Assembly (NCBI GenBank): GCA_012516855.1
Contig: JAAYWB010000057.1
Location: 1 to 64,000 of the forward strand
Source of the DNA: Candidatus Cloacimonadota bacterium
GTDB taxonomy: Bacteria > Cloacimonadota > Cloacimonadia > Cloacimonadales > Cloacimonadaceae
Reading direction: 5' to 3'
DNA: 64,000 nt
The notes beneath the pieces were generated by a model. That model was not told the DNA's origin and did no database searches. It saw only the letters and a list, made by a program, of their open reading frames with translations. The stretch's first letter is position 1. Each line of letters opens with the position of its first letter. Shown piece after piece: positions 53,697-62,522 of this stretch. The position numbers and the translations under genes were made by a program.

Positions 53697-54914
53697 CTAA
53701 GTATTACGCAACAGGTCGATGGTGCGCATCCGGTCAATCCTGCGCAGGGGGATGCGAACGCAGAGTAGAATAAGCAGGGCGGCTACAACAAAGATCAGGG
53801 CTTGGTTGAACGGCGATACATATAGCTCGAGGCGGTCGATGAAATAGACGTCGCCCTTGAGTTTGTAAACATTTTGTTTCACAATCAGCCAGGAGAGCAG
53901 AAAGCCGAACAACTGGCCCAGTATAACCGAGGCAAGGCAGACCAGTGTGATTTGGGAGCCCAGGATGTTGCGCACCGTGCCAGGCGCGGCGCCAAGTGCC
54001 TTGAGGACCGCTATCTCGTTTCTTTTATCCAGGATCTGGGTCAGCACGCCGCTGATCACGTTGATCCCGGCGATCGGCACCAGAAAGCTGAACACGATGA
54101 AGATCAGCCATTTCTGCATCTTGACCATGCTCAGCAGGGTGGTGTTCACCACCGGTGCTGCATAAACATAGGGGCCAAGCAGATGGTCATATTTCGCTGC
54201 CAGGTTCTGGGCGTCATCGGCATAGGCGTTTTGCAGGCGCAATTCGATGTTGCTGAAACCGGATGCCAATCCTGAAAGAGCCCGCAAATCAGCCAGGCTG
54301 CCGATCATCAGGCTGCGGTCATATTCGTAAAAACCTGAGTTGTAGATGCCGGTCACCTTCAGAGAGCGTTGGTTTGGATACAAGCCCAGAGGGGTGATCA
54401 GATCGAGGCGGGGAAATGAAACCAGCATCGTGTCGCCGAGGGCCAGGCCGAGGTCCCGGGCCAGATAATGCCCCACAATCACCTGCCCCGCGGCAACTTG
54501 CGCGGAGCCTTGAGTCACATATTTGGCATGGATCGCCTCTTCCCCGATTCCCTTGGCGTAGGCTTGCATCAAACCACTTCTGGCTTTGGAGCCATTCTGG
54601 GCCATAAGACTGCTGTTAAGCACCGGCACGGCCGATTTTATTTCCGGGAAGGCAGTAAGCCTGTTCAGAGTAGCTTCAGCCAGCGAATCCGGCAATGATC
54701 CAGCCCCGGCCCCGTAAACCCTGATATGGGCGAAAGAATCGAGCAGGACGGATTTCAGGGCTCTTTCATAACCCTCAAAAAGGTTCAAAGCCGCTGTGAG
54801 GATGCCAACCGAGATCACAATCCCCAGGATCATGAACAAAAAGCTGAAACGCAGCAGGTTTCTCTTCGGATCGCTAATATAGCGTTCTATGAAGAGCCGT
54901 TCAGCAGGATTCAC
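53697..54914 (-). CDS. lolC: Lipoprotein-releasing system permease LolC/LolE
   Basis: A 405-residue inner-membrane protein with four membrane helices and a large periplasmic domain (about residues 45-265). The N terminus reads ERLFIERYISDPKRNLLRF, and the FtsX-like C-terminal half contains DKRNEIAVLKALGAAPGTVR. A single LolC/E gene implies a homodimeric LolFD-type system. The start is GTG at 54914 with GGAGGA five bases upstream, overlapping the GT2 gene by 14 bp. Confidence 0.9.
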   Translation of the reverse strand: MNPAERLFIERYISDPKRNLLRFSFLFMILGIVISVGILTAALNLFEGYERALKSVLLDSFAHIRVYGAGAGSLPDSLAEATLNRLTAFPEIKSAVPVLNSSLMAQNGSKARSGLMQAYAKGIGEEAIHAKYVTQGSAQVAAGQVIVGHYLARDLGLALGDTMLVSFPRLDLITPLGLYPNQRSLKVTGIYNSGFYEYDRSLMIGSLADLRALSGLASGFSNIELRLQNAYADDAQNLAAKYDHLLGPYVYAAPVVNTTLLSMVKMQKWLIFIVFSFLVPIAGINVISGVLTQILDKRNEIAVLKALGAAPGTVRNILGSQITLVCLASVILGQLFGFLLSWLIVKQNVYKLKGDVYFIDRLELYVSPFNQALIFVVAALLILLCVRIPLRRIDRMRTIDLLRNT

Positions 54915-55857
54915 TCAGTTCCTCCGCGCTGATGTTGACAGTTTTTTCCACCGACACGGGCAATTCTCTCAGAGGTGAAATTCGGTTGATGATGAGTTCC
55001 GAAACCAAGCCCAGAGAGATGAACTGCAAGCCACCCAGGATCAGGGTTATGCCCAGAAAGAGGGGCAGGCGGTTGGAAATCGGCTGGCCGTAAAAGATCT
55101 TCAAAGCGGCCATCCAGAGCATGATCGCCGCACCCAGCAGGGCGGAAAGCAGCCCGGCACGGCCAAAGAGGTAGAGCGGGCTTTTCACGTATTGGGTCAC
55201 CATCTTCACTGTGAGCAGATCGAAAAAGCCACGCAGATAGCGTTCCAAGCCGTATTTGGAACGTCCGAACTCACGTTTGCGGTGTTCAACGGGGATCTCT
55301 GTGATGCGGTAGCCGAGAGAATTAGCCAGAGCCGGGATGTAACGGTGCATTTCACCATAGAGGTTCAGCTCTTTCACCACCTCGCTGCGATAGGCTTTGA
55401 AACCACAGTTGTAATCCTTTAGCTTGAGGCGGAAGGCGCGGGCGGTGACGAAATTGAAGAAACGGGAGGGAACCACTTTGTGCAGAGGGTCGTGGCGTTT
55501 CTGCTTCCAGCCGGAAACGAGGTCCCAGCCTTCATCCAGCTTGGCCAGGAATCTCGGAATCTCCACAGGATTATCCTGCAAATCGGCGTCCAGAGTGAAC
55601 ACGACCTCTCCCCGGGCCAGCCTGAAACCGTATTGCAGGGCTGCCGCCTTGCCAAAATTGCGGCGAAACTTCACAATCCGGATTTGGGGATCAGCTTTGG
55701 CCAATTCCTCCATTATGGAGAAGCTTTTATCCCTGCTGCCGTCGTCAATGAAAATAATCTCATGGGCGTGGGGCTTGCAGTTGGCCACAATCTCAGCGGT
55801 GAGCCGGAGCAGGGAATCCTCTTCGTTCAAAACCGGGATCACAAAAGATAGCAACAT
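54901..55857 (-). CDS. Family 2 glycosyltransferase, dolichyl-phosphate-sugar synthase type
   Basis: A 318-residue enzyme with a GT-A domain (SFVIPVLNEEDSLLRL, IIFIDDGSRDKSF, FTLDADLQDNPVEIP as the DxD region, WDLVSGWKQKRHD, NCGFKAYRSEV) and two C-terminal membrane helices. This layout matches DPM1/GtrB/ArnC-like transferases that load a sugar on a polyprenyl phosphate for use outside the membrane. ATG 55857 has AAGG seven bases upstream and is preferred to an in-frame TTG at 55863. Next to it is a possible polyprenol kinase, which may supply the lipid. Confidence 0.9.
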   Translation of the reverse strand: MLLSFVIPVLNEEDSLLRLTAEIVANCKPHAHEIIFIDDGSRDKSFSIMEELAKADPQIRIVKFRRNFGKAAALQYGFRLARGEVVFTLDADLQDNPVEIPRFLAKLDEGWDLVSGWKQKRHDPLHKVVPSRFFNFVTARAFRLKLKDYNCGFKAYRSEVVKELNLYGEMHRYIPALANSLGYRITEIPVEHRKREFGRSKYGLERYLRGFFDLLTVKMVTQYVKSPLYLFGRAGLLSALLGAAIMLWMAALKIFYGQPISNRLPLFLGITLILGGLQFISLGLVSELIINRISPLRELPVSVEKTVNISAEELSESC

Positions 55858-55868
55858 GTTCAAACCTT

Positions 55869-56474
55869 TTAGAAAATGATCTTGGCGAGGGCCATCGCCA
55901 GAGCCGACACGAGCGGCATTTCCACATTATCGTCAACCGGCAGCCCGCTCATCTCGGCCAAAGTGGCTGCCAGAGCCCCGGTGAACGCCACAACTGGATG
56001 CAAATAGAAATCAGGATGCAAACCAAAGAGGAGGGCGTAGCTGAAACAGACTGCGAAGCAGGCCAGGCTCCCCTCCAGCGACTTATTCCCTTTGCCAATC
56101 TTGCGTCTACCGAAATTGATGCCCACCATCGCGGCAAAAGTATCCCCCAACGCCAGGAATGACAAGGCAAAGAACACTATCACAGGCTCGAAAAAGGCCA
56201 CACAAAGCATGGCTGAGAAAAGCAGATAGGTCGCACCAGTGAAGTCGCGCAATTCATGGCGGCGCAGCACCAAACCGAATATCCACCAGAAAGTTTTGCG
56301 AAAGCTTTTCTGCCAGAAGCGGTAAAACTCAACTACCAGCATAATGGCGAAAGCCGCGAGCATAACATAAAACATAAGCTTGCGGTTGTCCTTCAGGATA
56401 AACCGGTAACCGTAAGGTATCACCAGGGAAGACAGGTGAATGCTTTTGCGCAGGGTTTCCTTTACCTTGAGCAT
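55869..56474 (-). CDS. Dolichol/phytol kinase-like membrane protein (CTP-dependent kinase family)
   Basis: A 201-residue polytopic membrane protein. The key motif ALGDTFAAMVGINFGRRKIG, followed by GKGNKSLEGSLACF, is shared by dolichol kinases, phytol kinases (VTE5) and diacylglycerol kinases of the SEC59 type, and distantly by CdsA. The N terminus carries KETLRKSIHLSSLVIP, also typical. It likely phosphorylates a polyprenol or similar lipid alcohol; the substrate is uncertain. It lies between recJ and the polyprenyl-dependent glycosyltransferase. Confidence 0.85.
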   Translation of the reverse strand: MLKVKETLRKSIHLSSLVIPYGYRFILKDNRKLMFYVMLAAFAIMLVVEFYRFWQKSFRKTFWWIFGLVLRRHELRDFTGATYLLFSAMLCVAFFEPVIVFFALSFLALGDTFAAMVGINFGRRKIGKGNKSLEGSLACFAVCFSYALLFGLHPDFYLHPVVAFTGALAATLAEMSGLPVDDNVEMPLVSALAMALAKIIF

Positions 56475-56492
56475 TGTTTTTTCCGCGCTGCC

Positions 56493-58052
56493 TCACGCGG
56501 TGGAATTTGCTGGTTCAAAAGAAAGGACCCTCACCTGCTTGGGACTTCTCCAGTGCAGCAGCGCCTTGCCCGTTTGGCCAAGAGGAAGGGAAACGCTGCC
56601 GTGTTCGAGCATGAAGAGCTTCTGCAACTCCTCAAGCCGGACGTTTTCCACAAGGATGCGTGGTTCCGGATGCTGCTGACCGAAAGGAAGCAGCAATTCC
56701 AAGCTCCGCCAGTTGTCGGGTGTGAACTGATCCAGTGTCAGGCAGGCATCAGGTTCTTCCTGAATTGGCTCTGTATTGTGGCTCAGGTTTCCGGCCAGAT
56801 AATGGTTGTAGCATTCCAGAAAAGCGTCGTAATTGTGGGGTTCCAGGGTGAAACCAGCCGCCTTGGCGTGGCCGCCGAACTGTTTCATGTGTTCCTTACA
56901 GGAAGCGAAAGCCTCCGCCATGTTGAATCCCTCTCCGCAGCGTCCCTCACAAACTATATCGCCATTGTGCTGCTTGAGCAGGATGGCGGGAATCCCCAGT
57001 TTGTCCAGAACGTAGGTGGCGCCTGTTCCCAGCAAGGGATAAGGAATCACGCCTTCGTCATCGAAATAGATGAAGGCGTTGCTGGAGAAGCCGGCGGTGA
57101 CACTATCCAGAATGTTGAAAACACGGTTCAGTTCACCCTCCCATTTCTTCTGTTTGGCTTCCATTGCTTGAAAAAGCTCGGCTTTGGCGTCTCCCATCTG
57201 CAAAAGAAAACGCATCGCGGTGTGCTGCCCTCCACTCTCTCGGCCGTTTGCTATCAGCCGGGAAGTGTATTGCATAAAATTGAACACATCCATGTCGTTT
57301 TCTATGCGTTTATGGTTACGCATCAGAAAATCCACGCTGGGATCGTTCATATCGTCCCAATGATTGATCACATGCCGGACTATGGTCCTGTTCACACCGG
57401 TCATCGGAACTTTATCCGCTATCGAGCCCACCGCCGTCCAAAAATAGGAGGATAGCGGCACTTGATGCTCCAGAGAGCGTCCCAGCCACCTGGCAAGCAT
57501 CAGGGCGACCCCTACCCCGGCTAGGGGTTTGAAAGGATATTGGCAGCCTGGCAATTGCGGATTGAGGATGGCATAAGCATTGGGCAGGGTTTCCGGCTGG
57601 ACAAGATGGTGATCCGTAATCACCACCTCACAACCAAGAGCGTTCAGCTTTTCCACCCCCCCATAGCTGGAAATCCCGTTGTCAACAGTGATCACCAGTT
57701 TGTAGCCACCCTCTCTCACGAAGCGTACAAAACCTTCCTGGATGCCGTGGGGTTCGAGATTGCGGTTGGGAATGAAATAGTTGTGCCTTTGATATCCGCA
57801 GGAATTGAAAAACTGATACATCACGTAGGTGCTGGTGATGCCGTCAGGATCGTCGTGACCAAAGATCACGGTGGGTTCATTGGCAAACATTGCCCGGGAG
57901 ATGCGCTGCGCCACAGAATTGATGTTGGCCAGCAGGGCTTCGTCGGGCAGTGTTTCAAGTCCGGCTGACAACCCGTCCTGGTCGATGCCTCGCTTCCGGC
58001 AGATTTGGCGTAAAAGACTGTTGGGATCTGAGTCCGGATGCGCTCCTACCAT
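56493..58052 (-). CDS. recJ: Single-stranded-DNA-specific exonuclease RecJ (DHH family)
   Basis: A 519-residue DHH/DHHA1 phosphoesterase. Motifs: TVIFGHDDPDGITSTYV, VITVDNGISSYGGVEKL, VVITDHHLVQPETLPNAYAI and GVGVALMLARWLG. The DHHA1 part reads QFGGHAKAAGFTLEPHN, with the GGH motif, and a C-terminal OB-like region follows. Somewhat shorter than E. coli RecJ (577), mainly at the termini. It works 5' to 3' in recombination and repair. It lies in a mixed operon with an outer-membrane barrel protein upstream. Confidence 0.92.
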   Translation of the reverse strand: MVGAHPDSDPNSLLRQICRKRGIDQDGLSAGLETLPDEALLANINSVAQRISRAMFANEPTVIFGHDDPDGITSTYVMYQFFNSCGYQRHNYFIPNRNLEPHGIQEGFVRFVREGGYKLVITVDNGISSYGGVEKLNALGCEVVITDHHLVQPETLPNAYAILNPQLPGCQYPFKPLAGVGVALMLARWLGRSLEHQVPLSSYFWTAVGSIADKVPMTGVNRTIVRHVINHWDDMNDPSVDFLMRNHKRIENDMDVFNFMQYTSRLIANGRESGGQHTAMRFLLQMGDAKAELFQAMEAKQKKWEGELNRVFNILDSVTAGFSSNAFIYFDDEGVIPYPLLGTGATYVLDKLGIPAILLKQHNGDIVCEGRCGEGFNMAEAFASCKEHMKQFGGHAKAAGFTLEPHNYDAFLECYNHYLAGNLSHNTEPIQEEPDACLTLDQFTPDNWRSLELLLPFGQQHPEPRILVENVRLEELQKLFMLEHGSVSLPLGQTGKALLHWRSPKQVRVLSFEPANSTA

Positions 58053-58054
58053 GT

Positions 58055-59281
58055 TTACAGGTCTTCCTTTTCCGGTATTTCCCGCGGTGCTGTGCGGTTG
58101 GGGGCTTTGGAAAGGATGTCGAAGCCGGTGAAGCCGAACATCAGCAGGTATGAATTGTCCAAAAGTTTGTTCTGGTCAAGCTTACCCCGGTGGCTATACT
58201 GGAAACCCACGTCGATGCGGTTCACCTCGCCTTTGAGGGGCAGGCTTACGCCCAGGCTGAGAGCCAGTTCATTGATCTCGTTGCCGGCTGCTCGGAACGG
58301 CAGGTGGCGCCAGGAAACCCCTGTGCGCAGAGGCAGGCTGAGCAGGCCTTTTCGCTCTTCCCGCGCGGCAGGCTCAAATGCCAAGCCAAGAGCGGCTTTC
58401 CAGCTATCGGTGTATTTGGCCTCGTCGATCTTCTGCCAGGGTTCATAGTGAAAATCAGCCGCCAACTTGAACTCTGGATATGGCAAAGCAGTCACGCTGG
58501 CCGAGTAAACTGGCGGAATCCTGAATTCGTAGGGCAAAGGGTCTTCCGTTGAGTGGATGGAAGTGCGCACCTCCTCGCCCTTCATGTTCACTCCCAAGCT
58601 GTAATAGGCACCCACGGCGAATTGTTCCTGATGCCTGATATATCCAAGCGTGAAGCCGGGGTTTTTGTAATCCCGCACAATCTCCACTTCGGTGTCAAAT
58701 GCGCCGAATCCCGCGGTCTGCTTAAAATTGCGTATCTCATGGCCCAGATAATAGTTGCCGCTTATCCCCAGGCTGTTTCGCCCCCAGGCAAAGCTGTAGA
58801 TCAGGTCCGCGCGGTAGATGTAGCGGTCCATGGAGTGCTTTTCCGTAACCGAAAGTGTGTCCGGCTCTTGGATAATGGAGAACTCGCGCTGGTTGTCCAC
58901 CACACCTGAGGAGTGGGAACTGAATTGGAAACCAAGCCGGTGCTGCTTTATCGGGATACTCAGGCTGAAATAGGGAAAGTCCAGCGAATTGTCCAGATGG
59001 CTGAACTTGTTGCCCAGAGAGTCTTGGGAGTTGTAATGATTGTAGCCTGGCATCAGCCCGGTGGAGAAGAGGCTGCGGTTGTTCAGGTTGTGCATGGCGG
59101 GGTTTCCGTAGCCAGAGTTGAGGCGAAACACATCACTGGCTCCGGTATCCCCCATGCCCAGGCTGTAGATGTCGTTTCCGTAATAGCGCAGGGCATTGCC
59201 GTCGAAAGCGAAGGCGGAGTTCCCGGCCAGCAGTGGCAGACTGAGCAGTAGCAGCAGGGGAAGAAGAAGTTTGGTCTTCAA
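58055..59281 (-). CDS. Outer-membrane beta-barrel protein, unknown function
   Basis: From TTG 59281 the protein is 408 residues with a signal peptide (MKTKLLLPLLLLLSLPLLAG) and then alternating-hydrophobicity strands throughout, typical of a beta barrel of the FadL/PorV-like kind (RYYGNDIYSLGMGDTGASDV, then NSGYGNPAMHNL). The start is placed 4 bp after the tatD stop; AAGGAC lies 10 bases upstream. A longer frame to 59530 lies inside tatD and is rejected. The first strands (SLGMGDTGASD, NPAM) recall PorV/UPF0164 proteins, which fits an FCB organism, but the match is by eye. Confidence 0.78.
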   Translation of the reverse strand: MKTKLLLPLLLLLSLPLLAGNSAFAFDGNALRYYGNDIYSLGMGDTGASDVFRLNSGYGNPAMHNLNNRSLFSTGLMPGYNHYNSQDSLGNKFSHLDNSLDFPYFSLSIPIKQHRLGFQFSSHSSGVVDNQREFSIIQEPDTLSVTEKHSMDRYIYRADLIYSFAWGRNSLGISGNYYLGHEIRNFKQTAGFGAFDTEVEIVRDYKNPGFTLGYIRHQEQFAVGAYYSLGVNMKGEEVRTSIHSTEDPLPYEFRIPPVYSASVTALPYPEFKLAADFHYEPWQKIDEAKYTDSWKAALGLAFEPAAREERKGLLSLPLRTGVSWRHLPFRAAGNEINELALSLGVSLPLKGEVNRIDVGFQYSHRGKLDQNKLLDNSYLLMFGFTGFDILSKAPNRTAPREIPEKEDL

Positions 59282-59285
59282 AATA

Positions 59286-60152
59286 TCACTTGTCCTTTTT
59301 CTTGTCTTTGGCTTTGGTAGTGGTTTTGCCCGTTTTGGCCTTCTTGGAGGATTTTCCGCCTTTGGAACCTCCCTTCTTGGAAAGAGGGCGCACGGGATCT
59401 GGCGGGACCCTAAAAAAGCGGAAGGCGTTATCGAACGAGGCTTGGGCCACTTCCAGCGGGGTGATGCCCCTGATTTCAGCGATCTTTTCCGCCACCAGAT
59501 GTAGATGCAGAGGGCTGTTGCGCTTGCCACGATGCGGATGCGGGGTCAGGTAGGGACAATCTGTCTCGATCATAAACTGGTCCATCGGCATCATGCGCAC
59601 CACATCCTCCAGATTGGAGTTGGGGTAGGTCACATTGCCGGTGAAGGAGACCATCCAGCCTTCGTCAAACACCTGCTGGGCAAAGATAATGTCGCCCGAA
59701 AAGCAGTGAAAGACCACATCTTTGGCTTGCACTTCCTTGAGGGTATTGTAGCATTCCTGGTGCGCGTCGCGGTTGTGGATCACCAGGGGTTTGTCATAAT
59801 CCACAGCCAGATATGCTTGATTGCGGAAAACTTCGCGCTGCACCGGGTAAGGCGAGTAGTTGCGGAAAAAATCCAGCCCGACCTCACCGATGGCCAGCAC
59901 ATTTTTGTCCCGCACCAGACGCTTGATAAGCTCGGCGTCAAAATCCATGGCATCGTGTGGGTGAAAGCCAACTGTGGCAAAGATGTGCAAGTGCTTTTTG
60001 GCCAGTTCCAGCGAGTTGAGCGAGGTCTCCTTGTTGAAACCGATGTTGATGATATACTCGATCCCGCTCTCAAAGCATTTATTGATCAGGCTCTCCCGGT
60101 CGGCATTGAAATCCGGAAGGTCAAGATGGGCATGCGTTTCAAACAGTTTCAT
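59286..60152 (-). CDS. TatD-family metal-dependent hydrolase with basic C-terminal tail
   Basis: A 288-residue TIM-barrel nuclease-like enzyme. Metal ligands: ETHAHLDLPDF near the N terminus, AIGEVGLDFFRNYSPYPVQ, PLVIHNRDAHQE, VVFHCFSGD and MIETDCPYLTPHPHRGKRN. The catalytic domain ends near residue 253 (AQASFDNAFRFFRVPPD). It is followed by about 30 residues very rich in Lys, Gly and Ser (SKKGGSKGGKSSKKAKTGKT), absent from ordinary TatD proteins. First gene of a nine-gene minus-strand run. Confidence 0.92.
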   Translation of the reverse strand: MKLFETHAHLDLPDFNADRESLINKCFESGIEYIINIGFNKETSLNSLELAKKHLHIFATVGFHPHDAMDFDAELIKRLVRDKNVLAIGEVGLDFFRNYSPYPVQREVFRNQAYLAVDYDKPLVIHNRDAHQECYNTLKEVQAKDVVFHCFSGDIIFAQQVFDEGWMVSFTGNVTYPNSNLEDVVRMMPMDQFMIETDCPYLTPHPHRGKRNSPLHLHLVAEKIAEIRGITPLEVAQASFDNAFRFFRVPPDPVRPLSKKGGSKGGKSSKKAKTGKTTTKAKDKKKDK

Positions 60153-60493
60153 TTACAGCATTTTATCCCTGATTTAGATTTAAAACAAGAAAAACAAGAT
60201 GCCGCTTTCTTGTCAATTGAAAAGAACTCCCGCCCCTGTTTGACACCCGCGGCTTTTTGTCCTTCCCGGAAAATACAGCAGATTTTCTATTGACTCCAAA
60301 CTGCCTCGATAAGACCGCTGACCGTACCAAATCTGGCACAGCGGTTGAAAGCGCAGCCGCAAACAAGGTCATAGCAACCTAAGCTGACACCTTAAAAAGC
60401 AATGTCCAAAATTAGGAAAGGAAAAATTAGATTGACAGAAAAGGGTGCTTGGGGGAATAAGATTCAGAAGTTACAATACCACGAGGTACAAAA
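60153..60493. other. Divergent intergenic region, tatD / ompA-like
   Basis: 341 bp, AT-rich. On the plus strand TTGACA at 60432-60437 with a 17-bp spacer leads only to GAATAA, a weak promoter for the OmpA-like gene. A TTGACA on the minus strand near 60220 may serve tatD. No repeat copy, RNA gene or coding region was seen. Confidence 0.4.
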
Positions 60494-61501
60494 ATGAAAA
60501 ACATCAGTAAAATTCTAGTTATAGCCCTTGCATTAATGGCCTTTTCCGCGGCTATGTTCGCCCTTGAACAAACTGTTGGCCTCCGTTTCGGCTGCAGCCA
60601 TCCCAAAAATGACATCAACGTTGATAATCCGGATGACGGAATTGTTAATTTCATGACCGGCTTGAATTATGAAGCTTGGCTGAAAGATTATGTCAGCTTG
60701 GGTATTTATCCCTATTATACCAAGCTTGACAATGATAACAACATTAATGGATATGCCGCCAAAGTTATCGGCGCTGAGATCCAGGCCCGTTTTCGTCCTA
60801 CCAAAGTTGCCGTCGTGAATTTCAAAGACGGAGCTTTGCAGCGCATAGCCCCCTATGCCCAGATCGGCATCGGCGCGGCTTATGTTGACAACGACAATAT
60901 GCTGGATGGCGAATTCGCGTTCCTCGCTCCCACAGCCGGACTCGGCCTTTCCTTCCAAACCAAATGGAATATCGATTTTGATCTGGGAGTGCAGCTTGAC
61001 CATGCCCTCATAGACGAAATTGACAACCAAGTGGGCGGCAGCGACATTTTTACCGACGCTCATATGATGCCCTACTTGGGGATCGGCTACACCTTCGGCA
61101 AGAAAGGCGGCAGCAGCGACGCCGTCGTTTCCCGCCTTCTGCGCAACATTGTGAGCATGGAGCAAGACTTCACCCTCGACGGCGTGCAATTCGAGTTTAA
61201 CAGCTCCAAGCTTACCGGCGACGCCAAAGTGGTATTGCAGGAAGTTATTGAAGCCATGAAAAAAAATCCGAACGCGAGACTTGAGATTCACGGCCACTCT
61301 GACAACGTTGGCGATCCCGCCTACAACATCACCCTGTCCCAGGAACGCGCCCAGTCTGTGAAAGACTACATGGTCCAAAACGGCATTTCTGCCAACCGCC
61401 TCACCACCAAAGGTTTTGGCATGAACAAACCGATCGCCAGCAACTCCACTCCTGAAGGCCGTGCCCTCAACCGCCGCATTGAGTTCGTGATCGTCAAGTA
61501 A
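60494..61501 (+). CDS. OmpA-family outer-membrane protein
   Basis: 335 residues: signal peptide (MKNISKILVIALALMAFSAA), an 8-stranded-barrel-like N-terminal domain (about 25-200, ending YLGIGYTFGKKGG) and a C-terminal OmpA domain (about 222-335). The OmpA domain has LDGVQFEFNSSKLT, ARLEIHGHSDNVGD with the peptidoglycan-binding Asp, and LSQERAQSVKDYMVQNGISA; NRRIEFVIVK ends the protein. It would link the outer membrane to the cell wall. A strong terminator follows, consistent with a highly expressed single gene. Confidence 0.93.
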   Translation: MKNISKILVIALALMAFSAAMFALEQTVGLRFGCSHPKNDINVDNPDDGIVNFMTGLNYEAWLKDYVSLGIYPYYTKLDNDNNINGYAAKVIGAEIQARFRPTKVAVVNFKDGALQRIAPYAQIGIGAAYVDNDNMLDGEFAFLAPTAGLGLSFQTKWNIDFDLGVQLDHALIDEIDNQVGGSDIFTDAHMMPYLGIGYTFGKKGGSSDAVVSRLLRNIVSMEQDFTLDGVQFEFNSSKLTGDAKVVLQEVIEAMKKNPNARLEIHGHSDNVGDPAYNITLSQERAQSVKDYMVQNGISANRLTTKGFGMNKPIASNSTPEGRALNRRIEFVIVK

Positions 61502-61523
61502 TCCGCTTAAACCAGAGCTTATT

Positions 61524-61556
61524 AGAGGCCCCTGATTTTCTCGGGGCCTCTTTTTT
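61524..61556 (+). terminator. Rho-independent terminator of the OmpA-like gene
   Basis: AGAGGCCCC at 61524-61532 pairs perfectly with GGGGCCTCT at 61543-61551 over 9 bp, and a run of six T follows. It lies 23 bp after the stop codon. Confidence 0.93.
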
Positions 61557-61625
61557 GCACCGTGCCAGGATCATCCTTTACGAAGGCCAACCCAGAGCTT
61601 TTCGCGCTCACCTTACAAAAAATCC

Positions 61626-61654
61626 TTGACGTCTAATTGATTCGCTGTTAATTT
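61626..61654 (+). promoter_or_regulatory. Candidate promoter of the secreted GyrI-like gene
   Basis: TTGACG at 61626-61631, a 17-bp spacer, then TAATTT at 61649-61654, 34 bp before the ATG at 61689. Confidence 0.55.
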
Positions 61655-61688
61655 GCAATCCACTACTTCAATAATAGTGGAGGATATC

Positions 61689-62312
61689 ATGAATAAGCGT
61701 GTCTTGATTTTTCTGGCGGCTGTCTTGGCCGTAGCTTCTCTGATGGGGCAAGTTGTTGCCTCCGAAGCAAGTAAACCCCAGATGAAAACCCGTATGGAAG
61801 CCCTCGAGCCCTTCATTGTGATGGGGTTGGAGGCGCAAAATGCCATGGAAGGCGAAGCCATGATGGAAGCCTGGACCAAGTTCTTCTCTTATCACGAAAA
61901 ACTGCCGGAGCCAGTGGACAATAATTACTACGGTATTTACTATCCGGGCGAGAAATTCGACCTATCCACCATGCAGGGCTACAATTACTTGGTAGGTATG
62001 GAAGTGAAAGACGAGGTGAAACTGCCCGAAGGCCTGCAACTACACAAGGTCCCGGGCGGTAACTACGCCGTGTTTGAATACGTCGGGCCGATCTATGAAA
62101 TCGGCAATGCTTACGAATACATCTACGGCGAATGGCTGGCCACCACTAATTACAAACCTGCTTCCATGGAGATGTTTGAGGTCTATGGCGAGCGCTTCAA
62201 GGAAGATTCTAAGGATTCGGTAGTTGAGATTTGGGTGCCGGTGCAGAAACCCAGTCTGGAAGAAGCTCCGCAGGATGGGGACATCCAGGAAGGGAAGAAA
62301 CTGGAAAAGTAA
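61689..62312 (+). CDS. Exported GyrI-like (AraC effector-binding-type) domain protein
   Basis: From ATG 61689 the protein is 207 residues. It has a signal peptide (MNKRVLIFLAAVLAVASLMG), then a GyrI-like small-molecule-binding domain (about 40-185): VPGGNYAVFEYVGPIYEIGN, YIYGEWLATTNYKPASMEMF, EVYGERF and SVVEIWVPVQKP. These domains are normally cytoplasmic, alone or attached to AraC/MerR regulators; an exported form suggests ligand binding in the periplasm. The last 20 residues are acidic and probably disordered. GGAGG upstream supports this ATG over an earlier one at 61653. Confidence 0.82.
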   Translation: MNKRVLIFLAAVLAVASLMGQVVASEASKPQMKTRMEALEPFIVMGLEAQNAMEGEAMMEAWTKFFSYHEKLPEPVDNNYYGIYYPGEKFDLSTMQGYNYLVGMEVKDEVKLPEGLQLHKVPGGNYAVFEYVGPIYEIGNAYEYIYGEWLATTNYKPASMEMFEVYGERFKEDSKDSVVEIWVPVQKPSLEEAPQDGDIQEGKKLEK

Positions 62313-62522
62313 AGCCCTGCCTGATAGCTAAGGACATTTCTGGATAGCGCGGATTCGTTGTTTGGCGCGAAGGGATTATTGTATCTGAAGTTAGCACAAC
62401 AATAACTGATGAAAATCAGCCCAAGTCACAGAATTCTGAATCGGGACATCTATCTGGACCGGGAGATAGCGATCCAAGACCAGCAGCCCGACCGCTGAAG
62501 TTCTGACCGGCTCTCCCAGCCT

